Below are positions 24,288 through 35,242 of a stretch of DNA of 64,000 nt, piece by piece. The translations under genes were made by a program, and so were the position numbers. Within the stretch, counting starts at the first letter, position 1. Every line of letters begins with the position of its first letter. Source of the DNA: Variovorax beijingensis (lineage in GTDB: Bacteria > Pseudomonadota > Gammaproteobacteria > Burkholderiales > Burkholderiaceae_C); NCBI RefSeq assembly GCF_003951285.1, contig NZ_RXFQ01000013.1, forward strand, positions 1 through 64,000, in the 5' to 3' direction. The notes under the pieces are model-generated. The model was not told where the DNA came from. It was given only the letters and a program-made list of their open reading frames with translations, and did no database searches.

Positions 24288-25163
24288 ATGAGCTCCACTG
24301 CCACCGCCGCGCCATCCCCGGCGCCTGTTGTCAATCTCGGGGCGCGGCACGCGCGCTGGCAGTTCTGGGGCGCGGTCATGGTCGTGCCCTACCTGCTGGT
24401 GTTCGTGGTGTTCGTGCTCTATCCGGTGGGGTACGGGCTATGGCTCGCGCGCCATCCGCAAAGCTACGTCAAGCTGGTCGAAGACCCGATCTTCTTCCGC
24501 TCGGTGATCAACACGGCCATCTTCCTGGTCGTGGCGATCAACATCAAGATGCTCGTGGCCCTGGTGCTCTCGGGCTTCTTCGTGACATCGCGCTGGTGGA
24601 TCAAGATCGTCTCGGCGATCTTCATCCTGCCATGGGCGATGCCCTCGATTCCCACCATCCTGTCGATCCGCTTCATGCTCAACCCCGAGTGGGGCGTGAT
24701 CAACAGCACCATCTTCCGCCTCACCGGCGCGGATGGCCCCAACTGGCTCAACGATCCTTCGCTGGCACTGGCCCTGGCGATGGTGGTGCACATATGGAAG
24801 TCGCTGCCGTTCTGGACGCTGATCCTGGTGGCGGGGCGGCTGGCCATTCCTACCGAGCAGTATGAAGCCGCTTCGGTCGATGGCGCCTCGTCGTGGCAGA
24901 AGTTCCGCTTCGTGAGCTGGCCCGCGCTGAAGACGCTCTACGTCACGTCCCTCATTCTTTCGATGATCTGGACGCTGGGCGACTTCAACAGCGTCTACCT
25001 GCTGACCGGCGGCGGACCTGCCGACCTGACGCACGTGCTCGCAACCTTGGGCATCCGCTATCTGCGGCTGGACCAGGTCGACCTGTCGATGGCATCGATC
25101 GTGGTGGCGCTCCCTCTCATCCTGCCACTCGTCTACTTCATGATGAAAAGGCTCTCGAAATGA
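24288..25163 (+). CDS. CUT1 sugar ABC transporter permease (MalF-like)
   Basis: Inner-membrane permease of 291 aa with six main hydrophobic helices. The ABC-permease EAA loop is YEAASVDGASSWQKFRFVSWPAL at about residues 192-214, where it contacts the ATPase. The N-terminal 25 residues are Ala/Pro-rich and cytosolic. Its stop overlaps the start of the next permease by 4 bases (ATGA at 25160-25163). It pairs with that permease to form the channel. Confidence 0.9.
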   Translation: MSSTATAAPSPAPVVNLGARHARWQFWGAVMVVPYLLVFVVFVLYPVGYGLWLARHPQSYVKLVEDPIFFRSVINTAIFLVVAINIKMLVALVLSGFFVTSRWWIKIVSAIFILPWAMPSIPTILSIRFMLNPEWGVINSTIFRLTGADGPNWLNDPSLALALAMVVHIWKSLPFWTLILVAGRLAIPTEQYEAASVDGASSWQKFRFVSWPALKTLYVTSLILSMIWTLGDFNSVYLLTGGGPADLTHVLATLGIRYLRLDQVDLSMASIVVALPLILPLVYFMMKRLSK

Positions 25164-26011
25164 CGCGCTGGACCCCCAAGGCCATGGCGACCGAGGCCAA
25201 GCTGCTGCTGATCGGCATTCCGGTGCTGCTCTGGACGCTGATTCCGGTCTATCACATGGTGCTGTTCGCGATCTCGTCGAAGGACTCCGCGACCTCGGGC
25301 CTCCTGTGGCCCAAGAACCCGACGCTGGACAACTTCCGCATCGTGTTCCAGCAGAAGCACTTCTACCTCGACCACTTCTGGCTGCAGCTGGGGAACTCGC
25401 TGCTGATCGCGCTGACGGTCGGGGCGCTCACGCTGTTCGTCGCGACCACGGCCGCATTCGCGATCAGCCGGCTGCGCGTGCGCGGCGGGCGCACGGTGAT
25501 GAACATGGCGCTCTTCACCTACTTCATTCCCGCGGCCTTTCTTGCCGTGCCCATGTACAAGACCATGGGCAACTACGGCCTGCTCAACAGCCAGTGGGCG
25601 CTGATCCTTGCCATGGTGACCATCGCCTCGCCGTACTGCATCTGGGTGCTCAAGCAGGCCTCCGACAAGCTGCCCTACGAGCTCGACGAGGCCGCGCGCA
25701 TGGACGGCGCCTCGCCGCTGCAACTGTTCCGCCTGGTGTACCTGCCGCTGATGGTGCCGTCGCTGGTGGCGGTGGGCACCTATTCGCTGCTGCTGGCATG
25801 GAACGAATACCTCTACGCATTCCTGCTGCTGTCGAACGACAGGAGCGTGACCTTGGCGGTGGCGCTCGGCAACTTCCTTTCGGCCGACGATTCGCCGTGG
25901 GAGCTGCTGATGGCCACCGGCCTCATCTATGCATTGCCGCCCGCGGCGATCTACTACGCCTTCAAGCGCTACATGGTGGGCGGACTCACCGCTGGTGCCG
26001 TCAAGAGCTGA
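25160..26011 (+). CDS. CUT1 sugar ABC transporter permease (MalG-like)
   Basis: Second permease subunit, 283 aa, six hydrophobic helices. The EAA loop reads YELDEAARMDGASPLQLFRLVYLPL, the canonical MalG form. The ATG at 25160 overlaps the previous stop. A longer reading from 24893 is out of register with the MalF-like gene and rejected. It is followed after 19 bases by the ATPase gene. Confidence 0.91.
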   Translation: MTRWTPKAMATEAKLLLIGIPVLLWTLIPVYHMVLFAISSKDSATSGLLWPKNPTLDNFRIVFQQKHFYLDHFWLQLGNSLLIALTVGALTLFVATTAAFAISRLRVRGGRTVMNMALFTYFIPAAFLAVPMYKTMGNYGLLNSQWALILAMVTIASPYCIWVLKQASDKLPYELDEAARMDGASPLQLFRLVYLPLMVPSLVAVGTYSLLLAWNEYLYAFLLLSNDRSVTLAVALGNFLSADDSPWELLMATGLIYALPPAAIYYAFKRYMVGGLTAGAVKS

Positions 26012-26030
26012 GCGAACCCTGGGAATAAAA

Positions 26031-27098
<1,068 letters not shown>

Positions 27099-27108
27099 GC
27101 TTTTCGGC

Positions 27109-28149
27109 TCAGTCGGTGCGCAGCCGCAGCAGCGCGCGCACGAAGCCGTGGTCCGAGCGCGAGCGGTCCCGGCCTTCGTGCAGGTGGTCGTTGAAGTAGT
27201 CGACCCGGCGCACGTCGCCCAGGCTGCGCCGGCTCGTCGCAACGAACTCCTCGCTCACGAAGATCTGGTCGAGCACGGCCGGAAAGCCCTGGTGGATGTG
27301 CGAATAGGCCACGTCCTTCTTGAGCGCCGATTCGCCCTGCATCTCGTAGGCGTTGAACAGCGCCACGTCGCGTGCGGCCTTGTCGTAGGCCACCTCGGAG
27401 GTGGCGGCCACCAGCTGCGTGGTGACGCTGTGCGGGTCGTCGTTGAAGTCGCCCATCACCACCAGTGGCGTGTTCGTGTCCTGCAGCAGGTCGATCACGA
27501 TGCAGCGCAGGGCCGCCGCCTCGACGCCGCGCATGACGAGCGAGCGCAGCGAAGCCATGACGCCGACCTTGCGGTCCTCCCGGTCTTCCAGGGCATTGCC
27601 CTGCGCGTCCTGCAGGAACTTCGGCCGTTTGGACTTGAGGTGCACCGTCAGCACGTGCACCTGCTGCCCGTGCTTCATGCGCAGCGTGGCCAGAAGGGGC
27701 GGGCGCTCGAAGCGCGTGTGCGGGCCCAGGCCCGGGACCTCGGCCCCGAAGCCGGGTGGAAAATCGACGAAGGAGCGAACCTCGTCCACCTGCAGCCGCG
27801 TGGCAATGCCGACACGCGGCGTGCCCTGCGCGCCCGGCCGTGCAGGCGTGCCCGGCGGGCTCGCGGGCGGCGGCGTGTTCTCCGCGCCGGGGACCGAGAC
27901 GAAGTCGTAGCGCAGGCCGCTGCGCGCAATGGCAGCCTTCAGCGCGCTCTCGTCCCAGACCTCCTGCACCGCGAGCACGTCGGCATTGAGCGCGTGGAAG
28001 CGCTCGCCGGTCCAGGCGATCTTGCGTTCGTATTCGCGCTCGTCGTAGGCGTCCTGGTTCTCGTAATACACCCGGTGCGGGTTCGCGAGATTCAGCAGGT
28101 TGCAGGTGGCGACGAAGAGCGTGGCGTAGTTGGGCGGGATGTCTTGCAT
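27109..28149 (-). CDS. Endonuclease/exonuclease/phosphatase (EEP) family protein
   Basis: The 346-aa protein has the EEP/DNase I-like fold. Visible are the first Asn in FVATCNLLNLAN, the metal-binding Glu in DVLAVQEVWD, the HLKSKRP strand, VVMGDFNDDPHS with the catalytic Asp-x-Asn, and the terminal SDHGFVRALL with catalytic Asp-His. Members hydrolyse phosphodiesters of nucleic acids, phosphoinositides or sphingomyelin; the target here is unknown. There is no signal peptide from the ATG at 28149; a longer frame to 28221 would add a Cys-containing leader across a terminator and is rejected. Confidence 0.87.
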   Translation of the reverse strand: MQDIPPNYATLFVATCNLLNLANPHRVYYENQDAYDEREYERKIAWTGERFHALNADVLAVQEVWDESALKAAIARSGLRYDFVSVPGAENTPPPASPPGTPARPGAQGTPRVGIATRLQVDEVRSFVDFPPGFGAEVPGLGPHTRFERPPLLATLRMKHGQQVHVLTVHLKSKRPKFLQDAQGNALEDREDRKVGVMASLRSLVMRGVEAAALRCIVIDLLQDTNTPLVVMGDFNDDPHSVTTQLVAATSEVAYDKAARDVALFNAYEMQGESALKKDVAYSHIHQGFPAVLDQIFVSEEFVATSRRSLGDVRRVDYFNDHLHEGRDRSRSDHGFVRALLRLRTD

Positions 28150-28206
28150 GGCACGCGATTGTGTCTGCAGCGGGTGACGAACGGGAGATGCCGTGCAGGC
28201 GATGCA

Positions 28207-28240
28207 AAAGACAAAGGGCACCGAAGTGCCCTTTGTCTTT
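28207..28240 (-). terminator. Strong hairpin terminator after rhlE
   Basis: A perfect 15-base-pair stem (AAAGACAAAGGGCAC with GTGCCCTTTGTCTTT) around a CGAA tetraloop on the plus strand, TTCG on the minus strand. Read on the minus strand it follows the rhlE stop by 38 bases and ends in a TTTT run. UUCG-capped long stems are typical strong rho-independent terminators. It separates rhlE from the EEP gene on the same strand. Confidence 0.9.
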
Positions 28241-28278
28241 CTTGCGGGGTAGATGTTCCTTCTACCCGCTGCAGCCGG

Positions 28279-28440
28279 TCAGCGGCCGAACGAACGGCCG
28301 CCGCCGCCGGAGCGGTTGCCACCGCCACCGCCACCGCCACCGCCGCCGTAGCCGCCGCCACCACCCGAACGGCCGCCGCCGCCCGAGCGATTGCCGCCGT
28401 AGCCGCCACCGCCGCCGCCCGGACGACCGCGCCCGCGGCC
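28279..28440 (-). repeat. Low-complexity CCG/GGC repeat tract encoding RhlE Gly-rich end
   Basis: The end of rhlE is built from imperfect triplet and 15-30-base units encoding Gly runs broken by Arg, Tyr or Asn-Arg-Ser. A second such tract lies at about 28660-28800. These tracts are prone to slippage and length change between strains. They are coding, so this is not a CRISPR or intergenic array. Confidence 0.7.
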
Positions 28441-30093
28441 GCCACCCATGTGGTCGACGCTCGTGCGCAGCGGATCCGGCTGGCCGTCGCCGCCGGCAAC
28501 CGCTTCGGCGCGCAGGTGCGCGACCTGGTTGGCCTGCGTCGGGCTGTGGCTGTTGCCGTGATGGCGCGGTTGGCGCTCGTCATGCGGCAGATGGTTCTGC
28601 GGCGCATGGTGCGGCGCGCGTGCCGGGCCTTGCGGTCCACGGCCTTGTGCCGGGCGGGCGCCCTGGCCGCGCGGGCCTTGGCCTTGTCCCTGGCCGCCGC
28701 CATTGGCATTGCGGCCTTGGCCGCCGCCGCCCTGGCCGCCTCCGCGGCGTTGACCGCCGCCGTTGCCGCCACCACCACCGCCGGCGCGTTCGCCGCCGCC
28801 CTGGCCGGCCTTGTTCTCGCGGATGCGCTGCAGCATCTCGGTGCGGGCAGCCTTGGCGGCGGCCTGCATCACGTCGCGGCTCGGCGGACGGCCGGCGCCG
28901 CCCCAGATCGTCTGGCGACCCATGGCGATCGGCTCGGCGCGTTCGCCTTCCTCGGGGCCGAAGCCTTCGACGAACTGCACCGGAATCGTCTGCTTGGTGA
29001 AGCGTTCGATTTCCTGCATGAAGCCTTCTTCGTCCATGCAGACAAAGCTCACGGCCTCGCCGCTCGAGCCGGCGCGGCCGGTGCGGCCGATGCGGTGCAC
29101 GTAGTCTTCGCTGACGTTCGGGATCTCGTAGTTCACGACGTGCGGCAGCTCGTCGATGTCGATGCCGCGGGCCGCGATGTCGGTGGCCACCAGCGCGCGG
29201 ATGTCGCCGCTCTTGAAGCCGGCCAGCGCCTGCGTGCGCGCGCTCTGGCTCTTGTTGCCGTGCAGCGCCATCGCCTCGATGCCGTTCTTGGTGAGGAACT
29301 CGGCCACGCTGTTGGCGCCGAACTTGGTGCGCGTGAACACGAGCACCTGGCTCCACTTGTTCTCGTTGATGATGTGCGCGAGCAGCGCCTTCTTCTTGCC
29401 GCGGCCCACCGGGTGGATCACCTGGGTGATGCGCTGCACCGTGGTGTTGCGCGGCGTGACCTGGATGCTTTGCGGGTTCTTGAGCAGCGTGGCGGCCAGG
29501 TCGCGGATCTCGTCGCTGAAGGTGGCCGAGAACAGCAGGCTCTGCTTTTCCCTGGGCACCAGGGCGAGGATCTTCTTCACGTCGTGGATGAAGCCCATGT
29601 CGAGCATGCGGTCGGCTTCGTCGAGGATCAGCATCTGGACCTGGCTCAGGTCGAGCATGCCCTGCTGCTGCAGGTCGAGCAGGCGGCCGGGGGTGGCCAC
29701 GAGGATGTCGACGCCCTTCTTGAGCTTGCTGATCTGCGGGTTCATGCCCACGCCGCCGAAGATCACGGTGGAGTCGAGCTCCAGGTACTTGCCGTAGGTG
29801 CGCACCGACTCCTCGACCTGGGCCGCGAGTTCGCGCGTGGGCGTGAGCACCAGCGCACGGATGCCGATGCCGCCGAACTTGTTGGTGGCGCTCGTGCCAA
29901 CGCTGAGCTTGTGCAGCATGGGCAGCGTGAAGGCAGCGGTCTTGCCGGTGCCGGTCTGGGCGCCGCCCAGGAGGTCGTGGCCTTCGAGGACCGCGGGAAT
30001 GGCTTGCGCCTGGATGGGGGTGGGGGTGTCGTAACCGTGCTCGTGCACAGCCTTCAAGATGGCGGGAGCCAGCTTCAGTTCGTCAAAATTCAT
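28279..30093 (-). CDS. rhlE: DEAD-box ATP-dependent RNA helicase with Gly-rich tail
   Basis: Unwinds RNA duplexes in RNA decay and ribosome assembly. The 604-aa protein has all motifs of the family: Q motif with PTPIQAQAIP, Walker A AQTGTGKT, PTRELAAQ, TPGRLLD, DEAD, SAT, LVFTRTK, TDIAARGID and HRIGRTGRAG. From about residue 430 it becomes a 170-residue low-complexity tail, first Gly/Gln-rich, then His/Pro-rich, then a GGGR/GGGGY block ending RSFGR, resembling RGG boxes that bind RNA and drive condensation. An in-frame ATG 36 bases upstream could add 12 residues. Confidence 0.93.
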   Translation of the reverse strand: MNFDELKLAPAILKAVHEHGYDTPTPIQAQAIPAVLEGHDLLGGAQTGTGKTAAFTLPMLHKLSVGTSATNKFGGIGIRALVLTPTRELAAQVEESVRTYGKYLELDSTVIFGGVGMNPQISKLKKGVDILVATPGRLLDLQQQGMLDLSQVQMLILDEADRMLDMGFIHDVKKILALVPREKQSLLFSATFSDEIRDLAATLLKNPQSIQVTPRNTTVQRITQVIHPVGRGKKKALLAHIINENKWSQVLVFTRTKFGANSVAEFLTKNGIEAMALHGNKSQSARTQALAGFKSGDIRALVATDIAARGIDIDELPHVVNYEIPNVSEDYVHRIGRTGRAGSSGEAVSFVCMDEEGFMQEIERFTKQTIPVQFVEGFGPEEGERAEPIAMGRQTIWGGAGRPPSRDVMQAAAKAARTEMLQRIRENKAGQGGGERAGGGGGGNGGGQRRGGGQGGGGQGRNANGGGQGQGQGPRGQGARPAQGRGPQGPARAPHHAPQNHLPHDERQPRHHGNSHSPTQANQVAHLRAEAVAGGDGQPDPLRTSVDHMGGGRGRGRPGGGGGGYGGNRSGGGGRSGGGGGYGGGGGGGGGGNRSGGGGRSFGR

Positions 30094-30392
30094 TGGAAAC
30101 AATAAGCGCCATACACGGCGCAGTGGCATCGGCCCGCTTGGCGTCTTTTGGTGACGCCGAGCCAGTCAAGGCTGATGAAGGTCAGGGGTGGGAGCCGGAA
30201 AGTCCGCCCTCGCAAGAGGGTTGAAAGGCGCTTTCTTCGTCCCCGGCAGAGAGCCGGTGTTGCGGGCAACTGGACCCGGCAACGGTGGCTATTGTCGCAT
30301 GAGTCGATAATCCATGGTTTGCCGCGTTCGAAAGCTTCTTCGGGCGCCCGCACTTTTTCCCAATTTCCGCTACCCAAGGTAACTATCTACAG
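30094..30392. promoter_or_regulatory. Divergent rhlE/ettA control region with three hairpins
   Basis: The 299 bases between the divergent rhlE and ettA starts contain no believable gene. Three hairpins lie on the rhlE side: GGCGTC/GACGCC (30140-30158), CCCTC/GAGGG with a GCAA loop (30207-30220), and CCGGC/GCCGG (30243-30257). Long structured leaders are known for some cold-induced DEAD-box helicase genes, so these may form an rhlE 5' leader that adjusts translation. The ettA start has little space for a leader, with TAACTATC just before it. Confidence 0.5.
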
Positions 30393-32054
<1,662 letters not shown>

Positions 32055-32084
32055 GCCTCGACCGGTTTTTCCGGAGCGCGAACG

Positions 32085-32118
32085 GCGCGCCGACCCTGGG
32101 AGGGCGGCGCGCTTTTTT
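32085..32118 (+). terminator. Rho-independent terminator of ettA
   Basis: Stem GCGCGCCG (32085-32092) pairs perfectly with CGGCGCGC (32105-32112) around a 12-base loop, followed directly by six T residues. It lies 30 bases after the ettA stop. Confidence 0.88.
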
Positions 32119-32141
32119 CATGGGGCGGACAAGCCGGCGTT

Positions 32142-32981
32142 TCAACGCGGCCGCACCAGCCGAAAGGCCGCATTCGCTCCCCATGTGGCGACCAGCAGGT
32201 TCCCGTCGGGTGTGCGGGCGAGTCCGACCGGGCTGGACAGGCCGTCCGCCACCACGACGCGGCCTCCTTCGCGGTCGATGCGGCTGACCGTCGTGCCGCC
32301 GTAGTCGACCACATAGGCGGCAGCGCCCTCCCGGTCCGCGACGATGCCGGGACCTGGGCTGCGCAACCCGTCGTGGATGCTTCGCGCGCGTCCGTCCTGC
32401 GCGACCAGCGAGATGCCGCCTGCGATGTTGCTGACCATCAGCTCGCCGCCGGGCAGTTCGACCGCGCCGACCGGCGTTTGCAGTCCCTTTGCAGCGACTT
32501 CGATCCTGCCGTCGGGGTGCGCCGCGAGGATCTCGTCGGTTCGGCGGTTGGCGATCAGCAACCGGCCCTTGCGGTCGAAGCTCAGGCCCGCCGGCGTTGC
32601 CAGGCCGCGCACGAACACGCTCTGCCTGCCGCCGGGCGTGAAGCGCCACACCAGGTCCTGGCTGTAGGACGCGACGAAGATGTCGCCGGAAGGGCCGATT
32701 GCCAGCCCGCTGGGGCCGCTCAAGCCCGATGCGAACACCGAGCGGGCACCGTCAGGCGCAAAGCGCAGCACGGTTCCGGCCGACCAGTTGGCGACATAGA
32801 GATGGCCCGCGGCGTCGTAGGCCATGCCGACCGGCGAGGAGAGCTCGTCATGCACGGGGCGTTTCTCCAGCATCCAGGCCGGCGGGGCGGGCGTTCGCGC
32901 CGAGGCGGGCACATGGGTCGCGCTCGCAAGCAGCGCAAGGCCGAGCAGCGGCAGGCGGATGCGAAAACTGCGGTGCTTCAT
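32142..32981 (-). CDS. Exported NHL/SMP-30-like beta-propeller protein
   Basis: The 279-aa protein begins with a signal peptide (about residues 1-28, ending ASAR). It then shows a row of beta-propeller blades with recurring SPVGMAYDAAGHLYVAN-, SGLAIGPSGDIFVAS-, TPAGLSFDRKGRLLIAN- and SPVGLARTPDGNLLVAT-type units, about six blades. Such Vgb/gluconolactonase-like propellers act as lyases, lactonases or binding modules in the periplasm; no catalytic residue set is evident. Its start overlaps the upstream CMD gene by 4 bases. Likely controlled by the MerR protein at the head of the operon. Confidence 0.82.
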   Translation of the reverse strand: MKHRSFRIRLPLLGLALLASATHVPASARTPAPPAWMLEKRPVHDELSSPVGMAYDAAGHLYVANWSAGTVLRFAPDGARSVFASGLSGPSGLAIGPSGDIFVASYSQDLVWRFTPGGRQSVFVRGLATPAGLSFDRKGRLLIANRRTDEILAAHPDGRIEVAAKGLQTPVGAVELPGGELMVSNIAGGISLVAQDGRARSIHDGLRSPGPGIVADREGAAAYVVDYGGTTVSRIDREGGRVVVADGLSSPVGLARTPDGNLLVATWGANAAFRLVRPR

Positions 32982-33397
32982 GCGGGCTCTCCAACCGGGG
33001 CATCCACGGCAAACACCTCGCGCGCTGCCGCCAGTCCGTTGAGCGCCGCGGGAAAGCCCGCGTATACGGCCATCTGCATGATGACCTCGACGATCTCGGT
33101 GCGCGTGACGCCGACGTTGAGCGCGCCCTGGATGTGCACCTTGAGCTGCGGCGCGGCATTGCCCATGGCCGTGAGGGCGGCCACCACCGCGATCTCGCGC
33201 GAACGCAGGTCGAGGCCGGGGCGCGAGTAGATGTCGCCGAACGGAAACTCGATCAGGAGGCGCGCGAAGTCGGGTGCGATGCCGGCCAGGCTTTCGACGA
33301 CCTTGACGCCGCCTTCACCGTCGATCTGCTGGAGTTTGGCGAGCCCGCGCTCGTAGCGCAGGTTGTTGCCGTTGTGGCTTGCTTGTGCGTTGGTCAT
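32978..33397 (-). CDS. Carboxymuconolactone decarboxylase (CMD) family protein
   Basis: The 139-aa single-domain protein has the CMD helical core: GLDLRSREIAVVAALTAMG, QLKVHIQGALNVGVTRTEIVEVIMQMAVYAGFPAALNGL. It contains no cysteine at all, so it is not an AhpD-type peroxidase; it belongs to the gamma-CMD-like branch. Its role may be decarboxylation or isomerisation of a lactone or keto acid. The stop overlaps the propeller gene start (ATGA), and its start lies 83 bases inside the upstream merR gene. That long overlap is unusual, but no later start would keep the domain whole. Confidence 0.85.
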   Translation of the reverse strand: MTNAQASHNGNNLRYERGLAKLQQIDGEGGVKVVESLAGIAPDFARLLIEFPFGDIYSRPGLDLRSREIAVVAALTAMGNAAPQLKVHIQGALNVGVTRTEIVEVIMQMAVYAGFPAALNGLAAAREVFAVDAPVGEPA

Positions 33398-33806
33398 CGC
33401 TCGTCTTTCCTTCGGGGGCTGTGCCCGGTGACGAGGGACGCTTCCTGTCGATGGCTCGGTAGTGCTCGATCTTCAGCGACAGCGCCTGCATCGATTGCTG
33501 CAGCGCCGCCACCTTGCCCTGGACCTCGGCAAGATGCTGTTCGAGCATCTCGCGCCGCGCTCCGACACTGGCGTCCCCCTGGCTTCGAAGCCTGGCGAAG
33601 GCCTGCATGCCCTGGATGGGCATGCCGGTCTCGCGCAGGCGCAACAGGAAGGCCAGCCAGTCCAGGTCGGCGCCCGCATAGCGGCGCTGGCCGCCCGGTG
33701 CACGGGGCACCGCGGCGATCAGTCCGATGCGCTCGTAGTAGCGCAGCGTGTGGGCCGTGAGGCCGGTGCGCTGCGCGACTTCCGCAATGGTCAAGCTGGC
33801 TTCCAT
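33315..33806 (-). CDS. MerR-family transcriptional regulator
   Basis: The 163-aa protein has the MerR winged helix (LTIAEVAQRTGLTAHTLRYYERIGLI, residues about 5-30) followed by a long dimerising helix and a short basic, Gln/Arg-rich tail. There is no cysteine in the effector region, so it is not a metal- or thiol-sensing MerR of the classic type. It probably senses an organic ligand. Its 3' end overlaps the CMD gene by 83 bases in another frame; the tail encoded there is low-complexity and may be a by-product of the overlap. Confidence 0.87.
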   Translation of the reverse strand: MEASLTIAEVAQRTGLTAHTLRYYERIGLIAAVPRAPGGQRRYAGADLDWLAFLLRLRETGMPIQGMQAFARLRSQGDASVGARREMLEQHLAEVQGKVAALQQSMQALSLKIEHYRAIDRKRPSSPGTAPEGKTSDDQRTSKPQRQQPALRARARQTPADRR

Positions 33807-33840
33807 GGCGGGAATTCTCGAAGTTGGAGCGCGCTCGAAG

Positions 33841-35235
33841 TCAAGCGCTTTCTGCGGCTTCCGCGGGCGGCGGCGTCCGGGGCGCGAAATCGCCGGGCTG
33901 CGGCCAGCGCATCTGCACGCGCCTTTGCACCGTGTGGATGTTGTTGCGCAGCGCGTAGAGCTCGTCGGCGTACGACAGCGGAACGGCCACCTTGTTGACC
34001 ACGCGGTCGAGCTCCTCGAGTTCGTCGAGCAATTCGTCGCGCCCGCCCTGGCGGGAATCGACCTTGGCCTCGATGTCGCGCAGCCGCGCATACCAGCGGA
34101 ACACGCGGCGCCGCACGCGGAATTGGTACAGCGGCGGCACCACGCGGCTCAGCGGCAGCATCAGCACCAGGAGGCCGCCGAGCACCAGCCACATGCGCTC
34201 GATCAGGTTGCTGGCCCAGAACGGCAGGTAGCGTTGCCAGAATGGCGGCGTGCCGTTGATGGCGCGGTCGCCCTCGGGGCTCACGGGCAGTTCGCTGGTG
34301 CGCGTGTTGGGAAAGTCGCGCGCGCGGTTGAACCAGCCGGCGTCGCTGTGCACGCCTTGCGCGGCCTGCGCGAAGAGCTGGCGCAGAGCGGAGTGGGTCT
34401 CGTCGCGCGAAAGCAGCGAGGTGGTGGCCGCGAGCAGCGAGACGTCGGCAGGTGGCAGGTCTTTCGACAGGTCGACCACGCCGCGCGGCAGCGTGACCGC
34501 CGAAAGAAACGGAAAGCGCCGGGTGTACGCATCGGCCTGGCCGAAGTCCATGAGCTTGATGTCGGGCGCGCGCAGCAGCCGCTGCACCTGCGGCGACTGC
34601 GGCGCCGAGGCCAGCACGATGGCATCGAGCAGGCCGGCCTGGAGCGCTTCGGCCGCGGCCGCCTGCTCGAGGTTGGACAGCTGCAGCGCATCGGGCTCGA
34701 GGTGGTTGGCCTTGAAGAGCCTTTCCATGATCTCGGGCAGGCCGCTGCCCGCCAGGTCGACGTTCACGCGCAGGCCGCGCAACTGGGCGAGCGAGGTCAG
34801 CGTGGCCGTCTTGCGGTCGATCTTCTGTGCGCTGTCGGCGCGGTAGAAGAGCCAGATCGGCTCGAAGAACAGGCTGCCGAGGGAGGTGAGGCCGGCTTCC
34901 TCGTCGGCCACCGGATCGGCGCTGCCGCCGCGCACGAAGCCCACGTCGGCGGCGCCGCTGCGCAGCAGTTCGAGGTTTTCGGATGATCCCGTGGTGGCCT
35001 TGAGCTCCACCTCGATGCCGCTGCCCTTGAGCAGCTCGGCATAGCGCTTGCCGAACTGCGAATAGGCGCTGCCGGTCGGGCCGGTCGCCAGCGTCACGTG
35101 CTTGGGCGGCTGCGGCTGCAGCCACCAGTAGGCGGCAATCAACAGGCCGATCACGAGGAACACGACGGGACCGGCCGAGGCGATCAGGTCGCGGATCGAC
35201 AGCAGGATCAGCTTCAGTGTCTTGGGCATGGCCAT
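33841..35235 (-). CDS. TAXI-family solute-binding protein, anchored by two membrane helices
   Basis: The 464-aa protein contains a TRAP-type TAXI solute-binding domain (about residues 45-320; GPTGSAYSQFGKRYAELL, TGSSENLELLRSGAADVGF). It is enclosed by a membrane helix at about 21-38 and another at 348-367, followed by an Arg-rich, probably coiled-coil cytosolic tail with acidic LLDELEELDRVV. No TRAP permease is encoded nearby, so it is an orphan that may sense a ligand and signal inward instead of transporting it. The ATG at 35235 is 6 bases before a second in-frame ATG; either could be used. Confidence 0.82.
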   Translation of the reverse strand: MAMPKTLKLILLSIRDLIASAGPVVFLVIGLLIAAYWWLQPQPPKHVTLATGPTGSAYSQFGKRYAELLKGSGIEVELKATTGSSENLELLRSGAADVGFVRGGSADPVADEEAGLTSLGSLFFEPIWLFYRADSAQKIDRKTATLTSLAQLRGLRVNVDLAGSGLPEIMERLFKANHLEPDALQLSNLEQAAAAEALQAGLLDAIVLASAPQSPQVQRLLRAPDIKLMDFGQADAYTRRFPFLSAVTLPRGVVDLSKDLPPADVSLLAATTSLLSRDETHSALRQLFAQAAQGVHSDAGWFNRARDFPNTRTSELPVSPEGDRAINGTPPFWQRYLPFWASNLIERMWLVLGGLLVLMLPLSRVVPPLYQFRVRRRVFRWYARLRDIEAKVDSRQGGRDELLDELEELDRVVNKVAVPLSYADELYALRNNIHTVQRRVQMRWPQPGDFAPRTPPPAEAAESA

Positions 35236-35242
35236 GGGGAAC

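Noticed and set aside
28279..28800. CRISPR-like or satellite array from repeated GC-rich units
   Set aside because: The units are imperfect, in frame, and encode the Gly-rich tail of RhlE; there are no spacers.
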